In this document: positions 18,796 through 27,777 of the stretch, one piece after another | Layout of the letters: every line of letters starts with the position of its first letter | Numbering within the stretch: the first letter of the stretch is position 1 | Source of the DNA: Actinomycetota bacterium | Lineage (GTDB): Bacteria > Actinomycetota > Acidimicrobiia > Spongiisociales > UBA5794 | Length of the DNA: 64,000 nucleotides | Assembly (NCBI GenBank): GCA_013151445.1 | Contig: JAADIG010000137.1 | Span: forward strand, 1 to 64,000 | Direction of reading: 5' to 3' | Notes under the pieces: model-generated | What the model was told of the DNA's origin: nothing | Databases searched by the model: none | What the model saw: the letters and a program-made list of their open reading frames with translations, nothing else | Translations under genes and position numbers: made by a program

Positions 18796-20988
18796 GTGAC
18801 CTGGGCCGCAGACCCCGAGTTGCTGGAAATGTTCCTTGGCGAAGTCGAGGAACGTTCGACGCGCCTTATCGCGGGCAGCACAGCAATAGTCGAAGGGACG
18901 CTGACCGAACAGCTGGCGGGGGAGATGGTTCGCCAAGCGCACACGATCAAGGGCACTGGACGCGTCATGGGCTTCGACGCCATCGCCCGGGTTGGTGATG
19001 TGCTCGAGCGGCTATGGCGTGAGATTCAACAGGGATCACGTCCCGCCGACGAAAAGCTTGGTGCCCTCATCAAAAGGCTTGTCGAGGAGTTGATACCATC
19101 GAGCCGTGCAAACGCCAAGATCGGTACCCTTCGCCTCTGGAAGAAGCTCAACGCCGTCGAAGAGGCGATCGAATGGGAGCTTTCCGAACCCGAGGAGGAC
19201 GAGGTTGATGCCGACACCTCCGAACTCCCAGAGGACGGTACCTCCACGGCCGGAGCCGACACCCAGGACATTCTTGATCTGCTCGACAAGGCCGTCGCCG
19301 GACTCACACCACCCACTGTCGAGCCGGATGAATTCATCGATCGTCGTCTTGCGGAAACAAAGGCGTCGTCCCAGCTCCTGCGATACGCGGATACGAGCGA
19401 CCTGGGTGGGTTGCTCGGAGCGTTAAACACATGGGCAACTGAACAGGCGGTCAACGTCAACGCTGGCTCCCTCTACCGGATGATCAACAACGTTGCAAGC
19501 ATTCGTCTCAGCCTGCAAGCCGCCTTCACCGAAGCCGCCGCGGACACCTCGAACGCCATCCCCGACTCGATGATCGAGGCGCTCGCCGGCCTCGACCGGG
19601 CGGCCGTGAGCCTCGAAGCGGATGCCCTCGCCCTCGCCTCGGTTCCCCTGAGTGATGTCACTGCGACTCTCAACCAGTTGGTTCGCTACCTGTCCAAGAA
19701 ACTCGGCAAGGACGTCTCATTCGAAATTAACGCCGACACGGAGATCTTCGTCGATCGGCAGGTCCGCGAACGCATCGCCGACCCGCTGCGTCAGATGGTT
19801 GTCAACGCGGTCCTGCACGGCGTCGAGCTTCCGGCCGAACGTGAAGCGGCAGGTAAGCCAGCCAGCGCAAAGGTGGTGGTGCATGCGGTCCTGAAGGAAA
19901 ACCGGCTGGAGCTGCTGGTTGCCGATGATGGCGCTGGCATCGATTGGGAAGGGGTTCGCAAGATTGCCGTAGACGCCGGTTTGTATACCGCCGGGCGTGG
20001 TGCCGACCCGAAGGCGCTGACCCCAATATTGTTTTCGAAGGGGTTCACAACGATCGATGTCAACGAGGTCGGTGGCCGCGGGGAGGGGCTCTCCCGAGTC
20101 GCAGCCGCAGCCGAAGACCTGTACGGGCGTGTGACGATCGAGTCGGAACCAGGCAAGGGCACCGGGATCTCGCTGGTTGTGCCAACTACCCGTGCGTTGC
20201 AAAGCGTGCTGATTGTCCGCACCGGCGAACAGATGTGGGGTTTCCCCGAGGCGACTGTCGATGACACCATGCCACTCGCCGAGGTGGTACTCAGTGGCTC
20301 CAATCCCGAGACGATGGTGTGGAAGAGAGCGTCGCTACCCGTCGTCCACCTCGCTGACGTCGTCGGCTCGGAGAGCGTCGGCGGTCCAGGTCAGCAGCTT
20401 GTCGTAGTCACCGCTCGGTCGGGGACCGTTGCTTTTGTCGTCGACTCTTTGGCCGACGTCAAGGAAGTGGTAGCAAAAGAACTGGGACCGATCGTTGCCG
20501 GACCATCTCACATCACTGGAGCAGCTTTGCTCGGCGGTGGCGAGGTGGTACTCCTGCTTGACACCGTCGAACTGGTCGACCGTGTGAGTCGTGGACCAGT
20601 CGAACGTGTTGCCGGGAGTCGCATCCTGGTCGTCGACGATTCTCAAGGTGCACGAGCGGTTGTCTCCGGAGCCCTCGCTTCGGTGGGGTACGCAACCGAC
20701 GTTGCTTCCAGCGCCGCCGAGGCGATAGAGAAACTCGCTGCCCGCGGTGCCGACGCTCTTGTTGTAGATTTCTCCATGCCGGACGCCGATGGTGTCGCCC
20801 TCGTCGACGAAGTCCGTGCCCGGTTTGATCGCCTCCCGATCGTTATGTTGTCCGGCGTCGCCACCGACGAGGATCAGGGTCGCGCCCGTGCGGCCGGTGT
20901 CGATGTCTTCTTAGACAAGGATGATTTCCGCGAGGGAGCCCTTGCGGATGCCCTCTCGGAACTTCTCTCCAAGGGGGATAACCGATGA
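18796..20988 (+). CDS. CheA-like hybrid histidine kinase with C-terminal receiver
   Basis: 730 residues. The N-terminal Hpt domain has the phospho-His in AHTIKGTGR (about residue 50). An acidic linker with a low-complexity dimer region follows to about 290. The HATPase_c domain has QMVVNAVLHG, DDGAGID, LFSKGFTT and GGRGEGLSRV. A CheW-like domain spans about 460-605, and a receiver about 612-728 has DDS, the phospho-Asp in VVDFSMPDADG and the Lys in FLDKDD. This is the CheA layout of type IV-pilus/alternative-cellular-function systems rather than flagellar chemotaxis. No receptor, CheW, CheR or CheB is near. The start is GTG at 18796. The next gene overlaps by ATGA. Confidence 0.85.
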   Translation: MTWAADPELLEMFLGEVEERSTRLIAGSTAIVEGTLTEQLAGEMVRQAHTIKGTGRVMGFDAIARVGDVLERLWREIQQGSRPADEKLGALIKRLVEELIPSSRANAKIGTLRLWKKLNAVEEAIEWELSEPEEDEVDADTSELPEDGTSTAGADTQDILDLLDKAVAGLTPPTVEPDEFIDRRLAETKASSQLLRYADTSDLGGLLGALNTWATEQAVNVNAGSLYRMINNVASIRLSLQAAFTEAAADTSNAIPDSMIEALAGLDRAAVSLEADALALASVPLSDVTATLNQLVRYLSKKLGKDVSFEINADTEIFVDRQVRERIADPLRQMVVNAVLHGVELPAEREAAGKPASAKVVVHAVLKENRLELLVADDGAGIDWEGVRKIAVDAGLYTAGRGADPKALTPILFSKGFTTIDVNEVGGRGEGLSRVAAAAEDLYGRVTIESEPGKGTGISLVVPTTRALQSVLIVRTGEQMWGFPEATVDDTMPLAEVVLSGSNPETMVWKRASLPVVHLADVVGSESVGGPGQQLVVVTARSGTVAFVVDSLADVKEVVAKELGPIVAGPSHITGAALLGGGEVVLLLDTVELVDRVSRGPVERVAGSRILVVDDSQGARAVVSGALASVGYATDVASSAAEAIEKLAARGADALVVDFSMPDADGVALVDEVRARFDRLPIVMLSGVATDEDQGRARAAGVDVFLDKDDFREGALADALSELLSKGDNR

Positions 20989-21977
20989 GAATCCTCATCG
21001 CCGATGACTCCCCAGTTCTGCGGATGGCGGTCTCCAAACTGCTTGAGGCCGAGGGGTTCGAAGTCTCGACCGCCGCCGATGGTATCGAGGCGGTGACCAG
21101 TGTGTACGAGTCGCCACCGGACCTGGTCTTGCTCGACGTCAAGATGCCCCGACTCACCGGCTACGTGGCCTGTCGGCTCATCAAGGAGGATCCGCTTACC
21201 GCACAGATCCCCATCCTTATCCTCACCTCATTGGACTCGGAGGAGGATCGCTATTGGGGTCAGAACTCCGGGGCGGACGGTTATGTCACGAAGGATTCTC
21301 TCGGCGCTGGCCTAGTCGCAGCGATCAACTCAGCACTCGCGACCCGAGCGTTGACCGACCTGACGAGTAGACCGAGCGTACAAGTTGTGCCATCGATGGG
21401 TGCCGCCGATGTGCTGACCCGAGTGTGCGAGATGCTTGACCGCAAGTTGTTCGAGATGACCGTCGTGAACTCGATGACGGCGATCAGTATGCGCTCATTG
21501 AGTGTCCCGGTGTCGATCGAGCAGGTGTTTGCAGAAGTGAGACACGTGGTCCAATACGATGTTGGCGCCGTTTTGACCTTGGAAAACCGCCTGATCCATT
21601 TCTGGGCCGCGGAGACGATTGGCCAGGATGGGCTAACCCGCCTCAAGCAAGTGGCCGTCGACAGTGTGGCGCGGTTCTCGGGAAGCGAGCCTCATATCGA
21701 TGCGGTACGTCTCGTCGAAGTTGGGAAGTCCGGTGATCGGATCACCGAAGGAAAGTCGATCGAGTCCGTGTATACGGCACCGCTGCGCGGACACGGCACC
21801 TTGATAGGGGTACTTGTTCTCGCATCGACGCGACCCACGGCCTTCCCCGATCAGGTTCTCACCACCGTGCGAACTCTGGTGCCGGCTATCGCCGGTGTGG
21901 TGGAGTCGGCCCTGACGTTCCGCCAGGCTATGCAGCAAGAGGTTCAGTCGAACCTGACAGCCATCAGCGGTATGTAA
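20985..21977 (+). CDS. Response regulator with receiver and GAF-like domain
   Basis: 330 residues, coupled by a 4-base overlap to the CheA-like kinase. The receiver domain (1-122) has DDS, phospho-Asp in LVLLDVKMPRLTG, and Thr/Lys switch residues (ILTS, VTKDS). The C-terminal part (about 180-325) resembles a GAF domain (QYDVGAVLTLENR; YTAPLRGHGTLIGVLVLASTRP), which binds small ligands or protein partners. There is no DNA-binding or enzyme output domain. The output is therefore likely a protein interaction or ligand-gated relay. Confidence 0.8.
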   Translation: MRILIADDSPVLRMAVSKLLEAEGFEVSTAADGIEAVTSVYESPPDLVLLDVKMPRLTGYVACRLIKEDPLTAQIPILILTSLDSEEDRYWGQNSGADGYVTKDSLGAGLVAAINSALATRALTDLTSRPSVQVVPSMGAADVLTRVCEMLDRKLFEMTVVNSMTAISMRSLSVPVSIEQVFAEVRHVVQYDVGAVLTLENRLIHFWAAETIGQDGLTRLKQVAVDSVARFSGSEPHIDAVRLVEVGKSGDRITEGKSIESVYTAPLRGHGTLIGVLVLASTRPTAFPDQVLTTVRTLVPAIAGVVESALTFRQAMQQEVQSNLTAISGM

Positions 21978-22111
21978 CGCACCATTGTGCAACCCGCTCA
22001 GTGCGCGACCGGTCGTGGTCGTGATAGACGCCTGTTTGTCGTCCAGGCCCAACGGCCCTCAAATGACATCGCTGTAATCAGGTCCGACGGACATCGTATA
22101 CTTCGGGTCTC

Positions 22112-24316
22112 ATGACTGACTCCCCCCTGCTCGAAGACCTCAATCCCTCCCAACGCGAGGCCGTTGCCGCAACCGAAGGCCCCGTTCTGGTTGTTGCCGG
22201 CGCTGGTTCGGGGAAGACCCGTGTATTGACTCGGCGGATAGCGCATCTGATTCGCGACCTCGGGGTGTCTCCACAGGCGATTCTGGCGATCACCTTCACG
22301 AACAAGGCCGCATCCGAGATGAAGGAGAGGGTGAGCGAGCTTGTCGGCCCGATGGCCGAACGGATGTGGGTGTCGACATTCCATAGTTCCTGTGCCCGGA
22401 TTCTGCGTGCGGATGCACACAACCTCGGCTACCGGTCTGCCTTCTCGATCTACGATTCCGCTGACTCCCTCAGGCTTATCACACTGTGTATTCGTGATCT
22501 GGACATGGATCCGAAACGATTCCCTCCACGCAACATTCGGGCAACGATTAGCTCAGCCAAGAACGAGCTGATGGACTACGAGACTTTCGCTCAGACGGAC
22601 AGCGGGTTTTTCCACGAGCAAGTCGCCGATATCTATCGGCTCTATCAGCAACGCCTGATCGAGGCGTCGGCGATGGATTTCGACGACCTCTTGATGTTGA
22701 CCGTTGAACTCCTCACCGCGTTCCCCGATGTTCTTGCCAAGTACCAGGACCGGTTCCAGTACGTCCTTGTTGATGAGTACCAGGACACCAACCATGCGCA
22801 GTACATGATGGTGAAACTGCTCACCGAACGACACAAGAACCTGTGTGTCGTCGGTGACTCCGACCAGTCCATCTATGCGTTTCGCGGTGCGGACATTCGC
22901 AACATCAACGAGTTCGAGAAGGACTACCGCGATGCGCGCATCATTCTGCTCGAACAGAACTATCGGTCAACACAGACGATTCTCGAAGCTGCGAATGCCG
23001 TTATTTCCAACAACGGAAGTCGTAAGCCGAAGCGTCTTTGGACCGATGTCGGGTCGGGTGAAAAGATCGTGACGTTCGAGGGCGAAGATGAGCGCGACGA
23101 GGCTGCGTTCATCTCGGAAACCGTCGGTGCCTTGCAGGACTCGGTGGCGCTGTCGAAGATGGCAGTGTTCTACCGAACCAACGCGCAGGCGCGGGTCATC
23201 GAAGAAACCTTCGCCCGCTACCAGGTGCCGTACCAGGTAGTTGGTGGCCTGAAGTACTACGACCGACGCGAGGTGAAGGATGCGCTCGCTTACGTGCGTG
23301 GCATTGTGAATCCTGACGACCAGGTAGCGTTGCGGCGGATCATCAACGTGCCTAAACGTGCGATAGGGGACACCTCGGTTGCCCATGTTGACCGGTTCGC
23401 CGAGGAGAGAGGGATCGGGTTTTGGGAGGCCCTCCAGCATTCGGCCGACAACGATCGCCTATCGGCTCGGGCCAAGAAGGCGATCGCCGAATTCGTGGCC
23501 CTCATGGACCAGCTTGCCTTTGAGTCCGCCATGGGGCCCAAGGCAGCGTTCGAGGCCGTCCTGAACACCACCGGCTATCTCGACGCGATCCGGGCGGAAC
23601 GTTCGATCGAAGCGATGGGTAGGGAGGAGAACCTGCGCGAGCTGGTTGCGGCGGCGGCGGAGTTCGAGGAGACCGGCCCCGCATCGCTTGGCGACATCGA
23701 CTGGGACAAGCTCGACGGGCCGCGCAAGTTAGAGATGTTCCTGGAAACGATCGCCCTGGTGACCGATGTCGACTCGATGGACGAGACCGAATCGGTCACC
23801 CTGATGACACTCCACAACGCCAAGGGCCTGGAGTTCCCGGTGGTTTTCATGAGCGGGATGGAGGACGGCGTTTTCCCACACATGCGTGCGCTGGGAGATC
23901 CCGCAGAGCTTGAGGAGGAACGCCGCCTCTGTTACGTGGGTATCACCAGAGCCCGCCAACGTCTGTATATGACAGGCGCGTCGAGCAGGAACATGTTCGG
24001 CACGAACAACTACAACTCGCGGAGTCGGTTCTTCACGGAGATCCCCTCACACCTTCTTGAGGAGGCCCGGCGATCGCGGCGTCGGTCGACCTTGGAGGCC
24101 GCTCCCGCATCGGGACGGCGTGCGCTGGTACCAAACGCGGGTGCACTTTCATCGGATGAGATCACGGCCGGGGATCGGGTGCGTCACAAACAATGGGGCG
24201 CCGGCGTCGTTCGTGAGGTACGGGGGGTTGGGGACTCCGCCGAGGCCTACGTCGTGTTTGATGCCACCGGTACCAAGCGGCTGTTACTGGCGTGGGCCCC
24301 ACTCGAAAAGGTATAG
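22112..24316 (+). CDS. pcrA: ATP-dependent DNA helicase PcrA/UvrD
   Basis: A superfamily 1A 3'-5' helicase for repair and replication restart, 734 residues. Walker A (AGAGSGKTRVLTRRI) is at about 30, motif II VDEYQDTN, motif III GDSDQSIYAFRGA, motif IV EQNYRSTQ, motif V TLHNAKGLEFPVVF and motif VI YVGITRARQRLY. The C-terminus (GDRVRHKQWGAGVV, YVVFDATGTKRLLL) is the PcrA/UvrD Tudor-like RNA-polymerase-binding domain. The ATG lacks a ribosome site. TATACT lies 9 nt upstream, suggesting a very short leader. Confidence 0.95.
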   Translation: MTDSPLLEDLNPSQREAVAATEGPVLVVAGAGSGKTRVLTRRIAHLIRDLGVSPQAILAITFTNKAASEMKERVSELVGPMAERMWVSTFHSSCARILRADAHNLGYRSAFSIYDSADSLRLITLCIRDLDMDPKRFPPRNIRATISSAKNELMDYETFAQTDSGFFHEQVADIYRLYQQRLIEASAMDFDDLLMLTVELLTAFPDVLAKYQDRFQYVLVDEYQDTNHAQYMMVKLLTERHKNLCVVGDSDQSIYAFRGADIRNINEFEKDYRDARIILLEQNYRSTQTILEAANAVISNNGSRKPKRLWTDVGSGEKIVTFEGEDERDEAAFISETVGALQDSVALSKMAVFYRTNAQARVIEETFARYQVPYQVVGGLKYYDRREVKDALAYVRGIVNPDDQVALRRIINVPKRAIGDTSVAHVDRFAEERGIGFWEALQHSADNDRLSARAKKAIAEFVALMDQLAFESAMGPKAAFEAVLNTTGYLDAIRAERSIEAMGREENLRELVAAAAEFEETGPASLGDIDWDKLDGPRKLEMFLETIALVTDVDSMDETESVTLMTLHNAKGLEFPVVFMSGMEDGVFPHMRALGDPAELEEERRLCYVGITRARQRLYMTGASSRNMFGTNNYNSRSRFFTEIPSHLLEEARRSRRRSTLEAAPASGRRALVPNAGALSSDEITAGDRVRHKQWGAGVVREVRGVGDSAEAYVVFDATGTKRLLLAWAPLEKV

Positions 24317-24398
24317 CTTGTGACACGCTGCCATCAGTTCTGAGGGGGGCGGTGGCGGGATGGGTAGATCGCTGTGGACGGGCTAACCTCCGTGGGTT

Positions 24399-24794
24399 AT
24401 GCCAGCACGTGTTCTTATCGCAAAACCGGGTCTCGACGGTCACGACCGTGGAGCGAAGGTGGTGGCGAGGGCGTTGCGAGACGCCGGCTGCGAGGTGATC
24501 TATTCGGGTCTGCATCAGACACCGGAACAGATCGTTGAAATCGCCATCCAGGAAGACGTAGACGGGATCGGATTATCGGTCCTTTCGGGTGCCCACCTCA
24601 CGGTGTTCCCCCGAGTCATGGAAATCCTCAAGGAACGAGGAATCGATGACATTGTCGTATTCGGTGGCGGGGTTATCCCCGACCAGGACATCGAGACCCT
24701 TAAGCAGGCTGGCCTGGCTGAGATCTTTACCCCCGGGACATCGTTGCACGATATTGCCGAGTGGGTCCGTAACAACCTTCACAATGACGAATGA
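24399..24794 (+). CDS. Cobalamin-binding subunit, methylmalonyl-CoA mutase type
   Basis: A 131-residue stand-alone B12-binding domain. The cobalt-ligand His is in [10 protein letters not shown] (D-x-H-x2-G), followed by SVLSGAH and [11 protein letters not shown], the three hallmark blocks. In some bacteria and archaea the mutase is split into a catalytic subunit and this small subunit. The catalytic partner is not in the window. sucCD follows by 57 bases, so the product succinyl-CoA could enter the TCA cycle directly. Other split acyl-CoA mutases (ethylmalonyl-, 2-hydroxyisobutyryl-) are possible partners. Confidence 0.85.
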   Translation: MPARVLIAKPGLDGHDRGAKVVARALRDAGCEVIYSGLHQTPEQIVEIAIQEDVDGIGLSVLSGAHLTVFPRVMEILKERGIDDIVVFGGGVIPDQDIETLKQAGLAEIFTPGTSLHDIAEWVRNNLHNDE

Positions 24795-24851
24795 CCAGCA
24801 TGCCCGCCCGGTACGAGACCGTATCAAGCGAGAACGTGCCGAGGAGGCCTC

Positions 24852-26075
24852 TTGAAGATTCATGAGTACCAAGCCAAGGAGCTGATGAAGGCTCGTGGCA
24901 TTGCCGTCCCAGTGGGAACGATGGCGACGACCGTCGAAGAGGCGGTCGCCGCGGTGCGCCCACTCATTGAGAGTTCTGGTAATCCCGTGGTTGTCGTGAA
25001 GTCGCAGATCCACGCCGGAGGGCGTGGCAAGGGCCGCTTCAAGGAGCACCCGGATCTCGGTGGCGTAACGGTGGTGCTCGACGGCCTCAAGGGTGGTGTC
25101 GAGGCGACCGAGGCGAAGGTCCGTGAGCTTGCCGACAAGATGCTTGGCGCGACTCTGGTAACGATTCAGACCGGACCCGAGGGCAAACAGGTGAACCGGC
25201 TGTACGTGGAGCAGGGTATCGATATTGCGACCGAATTGTACGTGTCGGTCGTGCTTGACCGGTCCAGTTCCCGCAACATCGTGATGGTGTCTACCGAGGG
25301 CGGCACCGAGATCGAAGAGGTGGCTGCCAACACCCCGGAGAAGATACTCAAAGAGGAGATCACCCCCGGGTTCGGCCTCCTGCCGTTCCAGGCTCGAGCC
25401 ATTGCCTACGGTCTTGGTCTCGAAGGAGCGGCGTTCAAGAACGGTGTGAAGTTCATGCACCTGCTCGCCGACGCGGCCGTCGAGCTCGACACGGACATGA
25501 TCGAGATCAACCCGCTTGTCGTCACGACCGACGGTGACGTGATGGCGTTGGATGGCAAGATGAGTTTCGAATCGAATGCGCTGTTCCGCCATCCGGATGT
25601 CGTGGCGATGCGCGACGACTCCGAGGAGGACCCTGCGGAGCTAGAAGCGAGCGGGTATGACCTTTCCTTCATCAAGCTCGATGGATCTATCGGTTGCATG
25701 GTGAATGGTGCGGGGCTTGCGATGGCGACGATGGATATCATCAAGTACGTCGGCGGCGAGCCCGCCAACTTCCTCGATGTCGGTGGCGGTGCAACCGCAG
25801 AGAAGGTCACGGCTGCATTCAAGATCATCACTCGCGATCCCAGCGTCAAAGGCATTTTTGTCAACATCTTTGGCGGCATTATGAAGTGTGACACGATCGC
25901 CGAAGGGGTCGTGACCGCGGTGAAGGAAGTCGGACTTGAGGTGCCGCTCGTGGTACGTCTTGAGGGCACCAATGTTGAGCTGGGTAAACAGATCATCAAT
26001 GAATCCGGGTTGAACGTGGTGAGTGCCGAAGACATGTTGGATGGCGCAAAGAAGATAGTGGAGTTGACCGAATGA
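24852..26075 (+). CDS. sucC: Succinyl-CoA synthetase beta subunit
   Basis: The ADP/GDP-forming ligase subunit with an ATP-grasp domain, 407 residues. The TTG start gives [12 protein letters not shown], the family N-terminus, with GGAGG 5 nt upstream. The nucleotide-binding [12 protein letters not shown] and the subunit-interface motif [15 protein letters not shown] are present, with [16 protein letters not shown] near the C-terminus. It overlaps sucD by ATGA. Confidence 0.96.
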   Translation: MKIHEYQAKELMKARGIAVPVGTMATTVEEAVAAVRPLIESSGNPVVVVKSQIHAGGRGKGRFKEHPDLGGVTVVLDGLKGGVEATEAKVRELADKMLGATLVTIQTGPEGKQVNRLYVEQGIDIATELYVSVVLDRSSSRNIVMVSTEGGTEIEEVAANTPEKILKEEITPGFGLLPFQARAIAYGLGLEGAAFKNGVKFMHLLADAAVELDTDMIEINPLVVTTDGDVMALDGKMSFESNALFRHPDVVAMRDDSEEDPAELEASGYDLSFIKLDGSIGCMVNGAGLAMATMDIIKYVGGEPANFLDVGGGATAEKVTAAFKIITRDPSVKGIFVNIFGGIMKCDTIAEGVVTAVKEVGLEVPLVVRLEGTNVELGKQIINESGLNVVSAEDMLDGAKKIVELTE

Positions 26076-26998
26076 GTGTGTTGGTCTCGAAAGACACAAA
26101 GGTTCTCATCCAGGGCATGGGGAAGACCGGCCGGTTCCATACTGATAAGGCAATTGCCTACGGCACGCAGATGGTTGGGGCGGTGCATCCGTCACGGGCC
26201 GGACAGACGGAGGCGTTTTCCGGCGAAACCGACCACTCTGGCGTGCAGGGTCGCCCCGACACCTACGCCGCGGACATTCCGATCTTTCGCACGGTCACCG
26301 AGGCGATCGACGCCACCGGTGCGACCGTTTCGGTTGTGTATGTGCCGCCGCCGTTTGCAGCCGACGCAATCATGGAGGCCGCCGACGCCGGTCTGGAGCT
26401 TGTGATTTGTGTGACCGAGGGCATCCCAGTCGCCGACATGGTGAACGCCAAACAGTTCCTCGCTGGTACGAACACCCGTCTGGTGGGGCCGAACTGTCCG
26501 GGTGTTATCACGCCGCAGGAGTGCAAGATCGGCATCATGCCGGGGTACATTCACACGCCGGGGAAGATCGGCGTGATTTCGCGCTCGGGCACACTCACTT
26601 ACGAAGCTGTGTTCCAACTCACCAACAATGGTCTCGGGCAGACAACTGCCATCGGGATCGGTGGTGACCCGGTGAATGGCACTAACTTTGTTGACTGTCT
26701 CGCCCTGTTCAACGATGATCCCGATACCGAGGGTGTCATCATGATCGGAGAGATCGGAGGCACCGCGGAAGAGGAAGCCTGCGAGTGGATCAAGGCCAAC
26801 ATGACGAAACCGGTCGCTGGTTTCATTGCGGGGACAACGGCCCCTCCCGGCAAGCGCATGGGTCACGCCGGTGCAATCATTTCCGGAGGCAAGGGCACGG
26901 CCGCTGACAAAATTTCCGCGATGGAGGCTGCCGGCGTTGTGGTTGCTCCGACACCGACCGACATGGGTGCGGCCATGCTCCAGGCGTTAGATCGCTGA
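26072..26998 (+). CDS. sucD: Succinyl-CoA synthetase alpha subunit
   Basis: 308 residues. It carries the active-site phospho-histidine in [18 protein letters not shown], plus [10 protein letters not shown] and [11 protein letters not shown]. Its N-terminal CoA-binding loop reads [10 protein letters not shown] instead of the usual GFTGxQGTFH. About 19 extra residues (near [17 protein letters not shown]) sit before the IPIFRTV strand. These changes mark a divergent subfamily rather than a broken gene. It is the downstream partner of sucC. Confidence 0.93.
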   Translation: MSVLVSKDTKVLIQGMGKTGRFHTDKAIAYGTQMVGAVHPSRAGQTEAFSGETDHSGVQGRPDTYAADIPIFRTVTEAIDATGATVSVVYVPPPFAADAIMEAADAGLELVICVTEGIPVADMVNAKQFLAGTNTRLVGPNCPGVITPQECKIGIMPGYIHTPGKIGVISRSGTLTYEAVFQLTNNGLGQTTAIGIGGDPVNGTNFVDCLALFNDDPDTEGVIMIGEIGGTAEEEACEWIKANMTKPVAGFIAGTTAPPGKRMGHAGAIISGGKGTAADKISAMEAAGVVVAPTPTDMGAAMLQALDR

Positions 26999-27049
26999 GT
27001 CTCGTTTCGGCACCGTCGACCGATGACCGTGGGGACTGATCGTCACAAC

Positions 27050-27079
27050 TTGACGTTTAGTTGACCGACCATCTAGTAT
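27050..27079 (+). promoter_or_regulatory. tetR promoter with embedded operator
   Basis: TTGACG (27050-27055) and TAGTAT (27074-27079) are 18 nt apart. The partial palindrome TAGTTGACCGACCATCTA occupies 27058-27075 between them. TAGTAT lies 6 nt before the tetR ATG, which has no ribosome site, so the mRNA is probably leaderless. A second operator copy is at 27734. Confidence 0.65.
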
Positions 27080-27085
27080 GCCCGC

Positions 27086-27682
27086 ATGGGTAGAACAAGT
27101 GACGCCAAGGAACGCCTCCTGAGAACCGGAGGTGAGCTGATTCATCAACGTGGTTACTCCGCGGTGAGCATCAGCGATGCTTGCGCCGAAGCGGGTGTCA
27201 AGAAGGGCAGCTTCTATCACTTCTTCCCGTCGAAAGTGGACTTCATGGCGTCCGTCATTGCGGACTATTCGGCGCGTACCGCCACCGCCTACGATGAGGT
27301 AGCCCACGGTGACGCCCCACCGCTGGACCGGCTGGCGTACTACCTCGACGGCATCAAGACCTATCACATCGAGCTGCAGGGTCTCTACGGCAAGGTTGTT
27401 GGGTGTCCGATCGGAAACCTTGCTCTTGAGATGAGCACGCTCGAGGCGGAGCTGCGTACCAGCGTCCGTGACGAGTTATCCGCCAATCGGGCATCCTTTG
27501 AGATGTGTGTTAGAGAAGCCATCGACAGGGGTGACATCCCGGCGATGGATCCCGGTGCGGCCGCAAGGGCGATCCAGGCACAGATTCAGGGAATGGTCAT
27601 GCAGGCCAAGGTCGAGGACAATCCGGACGCGCTGGACGGCCTCCGTGCGTCGGTGTTCCAACTTCTTGGTGTTGTCGGGTAA
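27086..27682 (+). CDS. TetR-family transcriptional regulator
   Basis: 198 residues. The N-terminal helix-turn-helix reads HQRGYSAVSISDACAEAGVK, then KGSFYHFFPSK, the TetR signature. The C-terminal ligand-binding domain contains GCPIGNLALEM, typical of the subgroup near YxaF/AcrR-type regulators. Its operator appears in its own promoter and before the following SDR gene, so it probably represses both. The ligand is unknown. Confidence 0.88.
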   Translation: MGRTSDAKERLLRTGGELIHQRGYSAVSISDACAEAGVKKGSFYHFFPSKVDFMASVIADYSARTATAYDEVAHGDAPPLDRLAYYLDGIKTYHIELQGLYGKVVGCPIGNLALEMSTLEAELRTSVRDELSANRASFEMCVREAIDRGDIPAMDPGAAARAIQAQIQGMVMQAKVEDNPDALDGLRASVFQLLGVVG

Positions 27683-27733
27683 ACCAGGATCATCGGGACC
27701 ATCAACACCACCCTCCTTTTTTTTCGAGATCAA

Positions 27734-27751
27734 TAGACAACCGGTCAACTA
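27734..27751. promoter_or_regulatory. Second TetR operator copy, before the SDR gene
   Basis: TAGACAACCGGTCAACTA is, read on the minus strand, TAGTTGACCGGTTGTCTA. It shares the half-site TAGTTGACCG and the distal TCTA with the copy in the tetR promoter. It sits 26 bases before the SDR start. An ideal palindrome would be TAGTTGACCGGTCAACTA. Confidence 0.6.
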
Positions 27752-27777
27752 AGACCACAATGAGAGGAAAACCAACC

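Noticed and set aside
24573-25592. 339-residue minus-strand ORF across the B12 subunit and sucC
   Set aside because: Its sequence mirrors two confident genes on the other strand.
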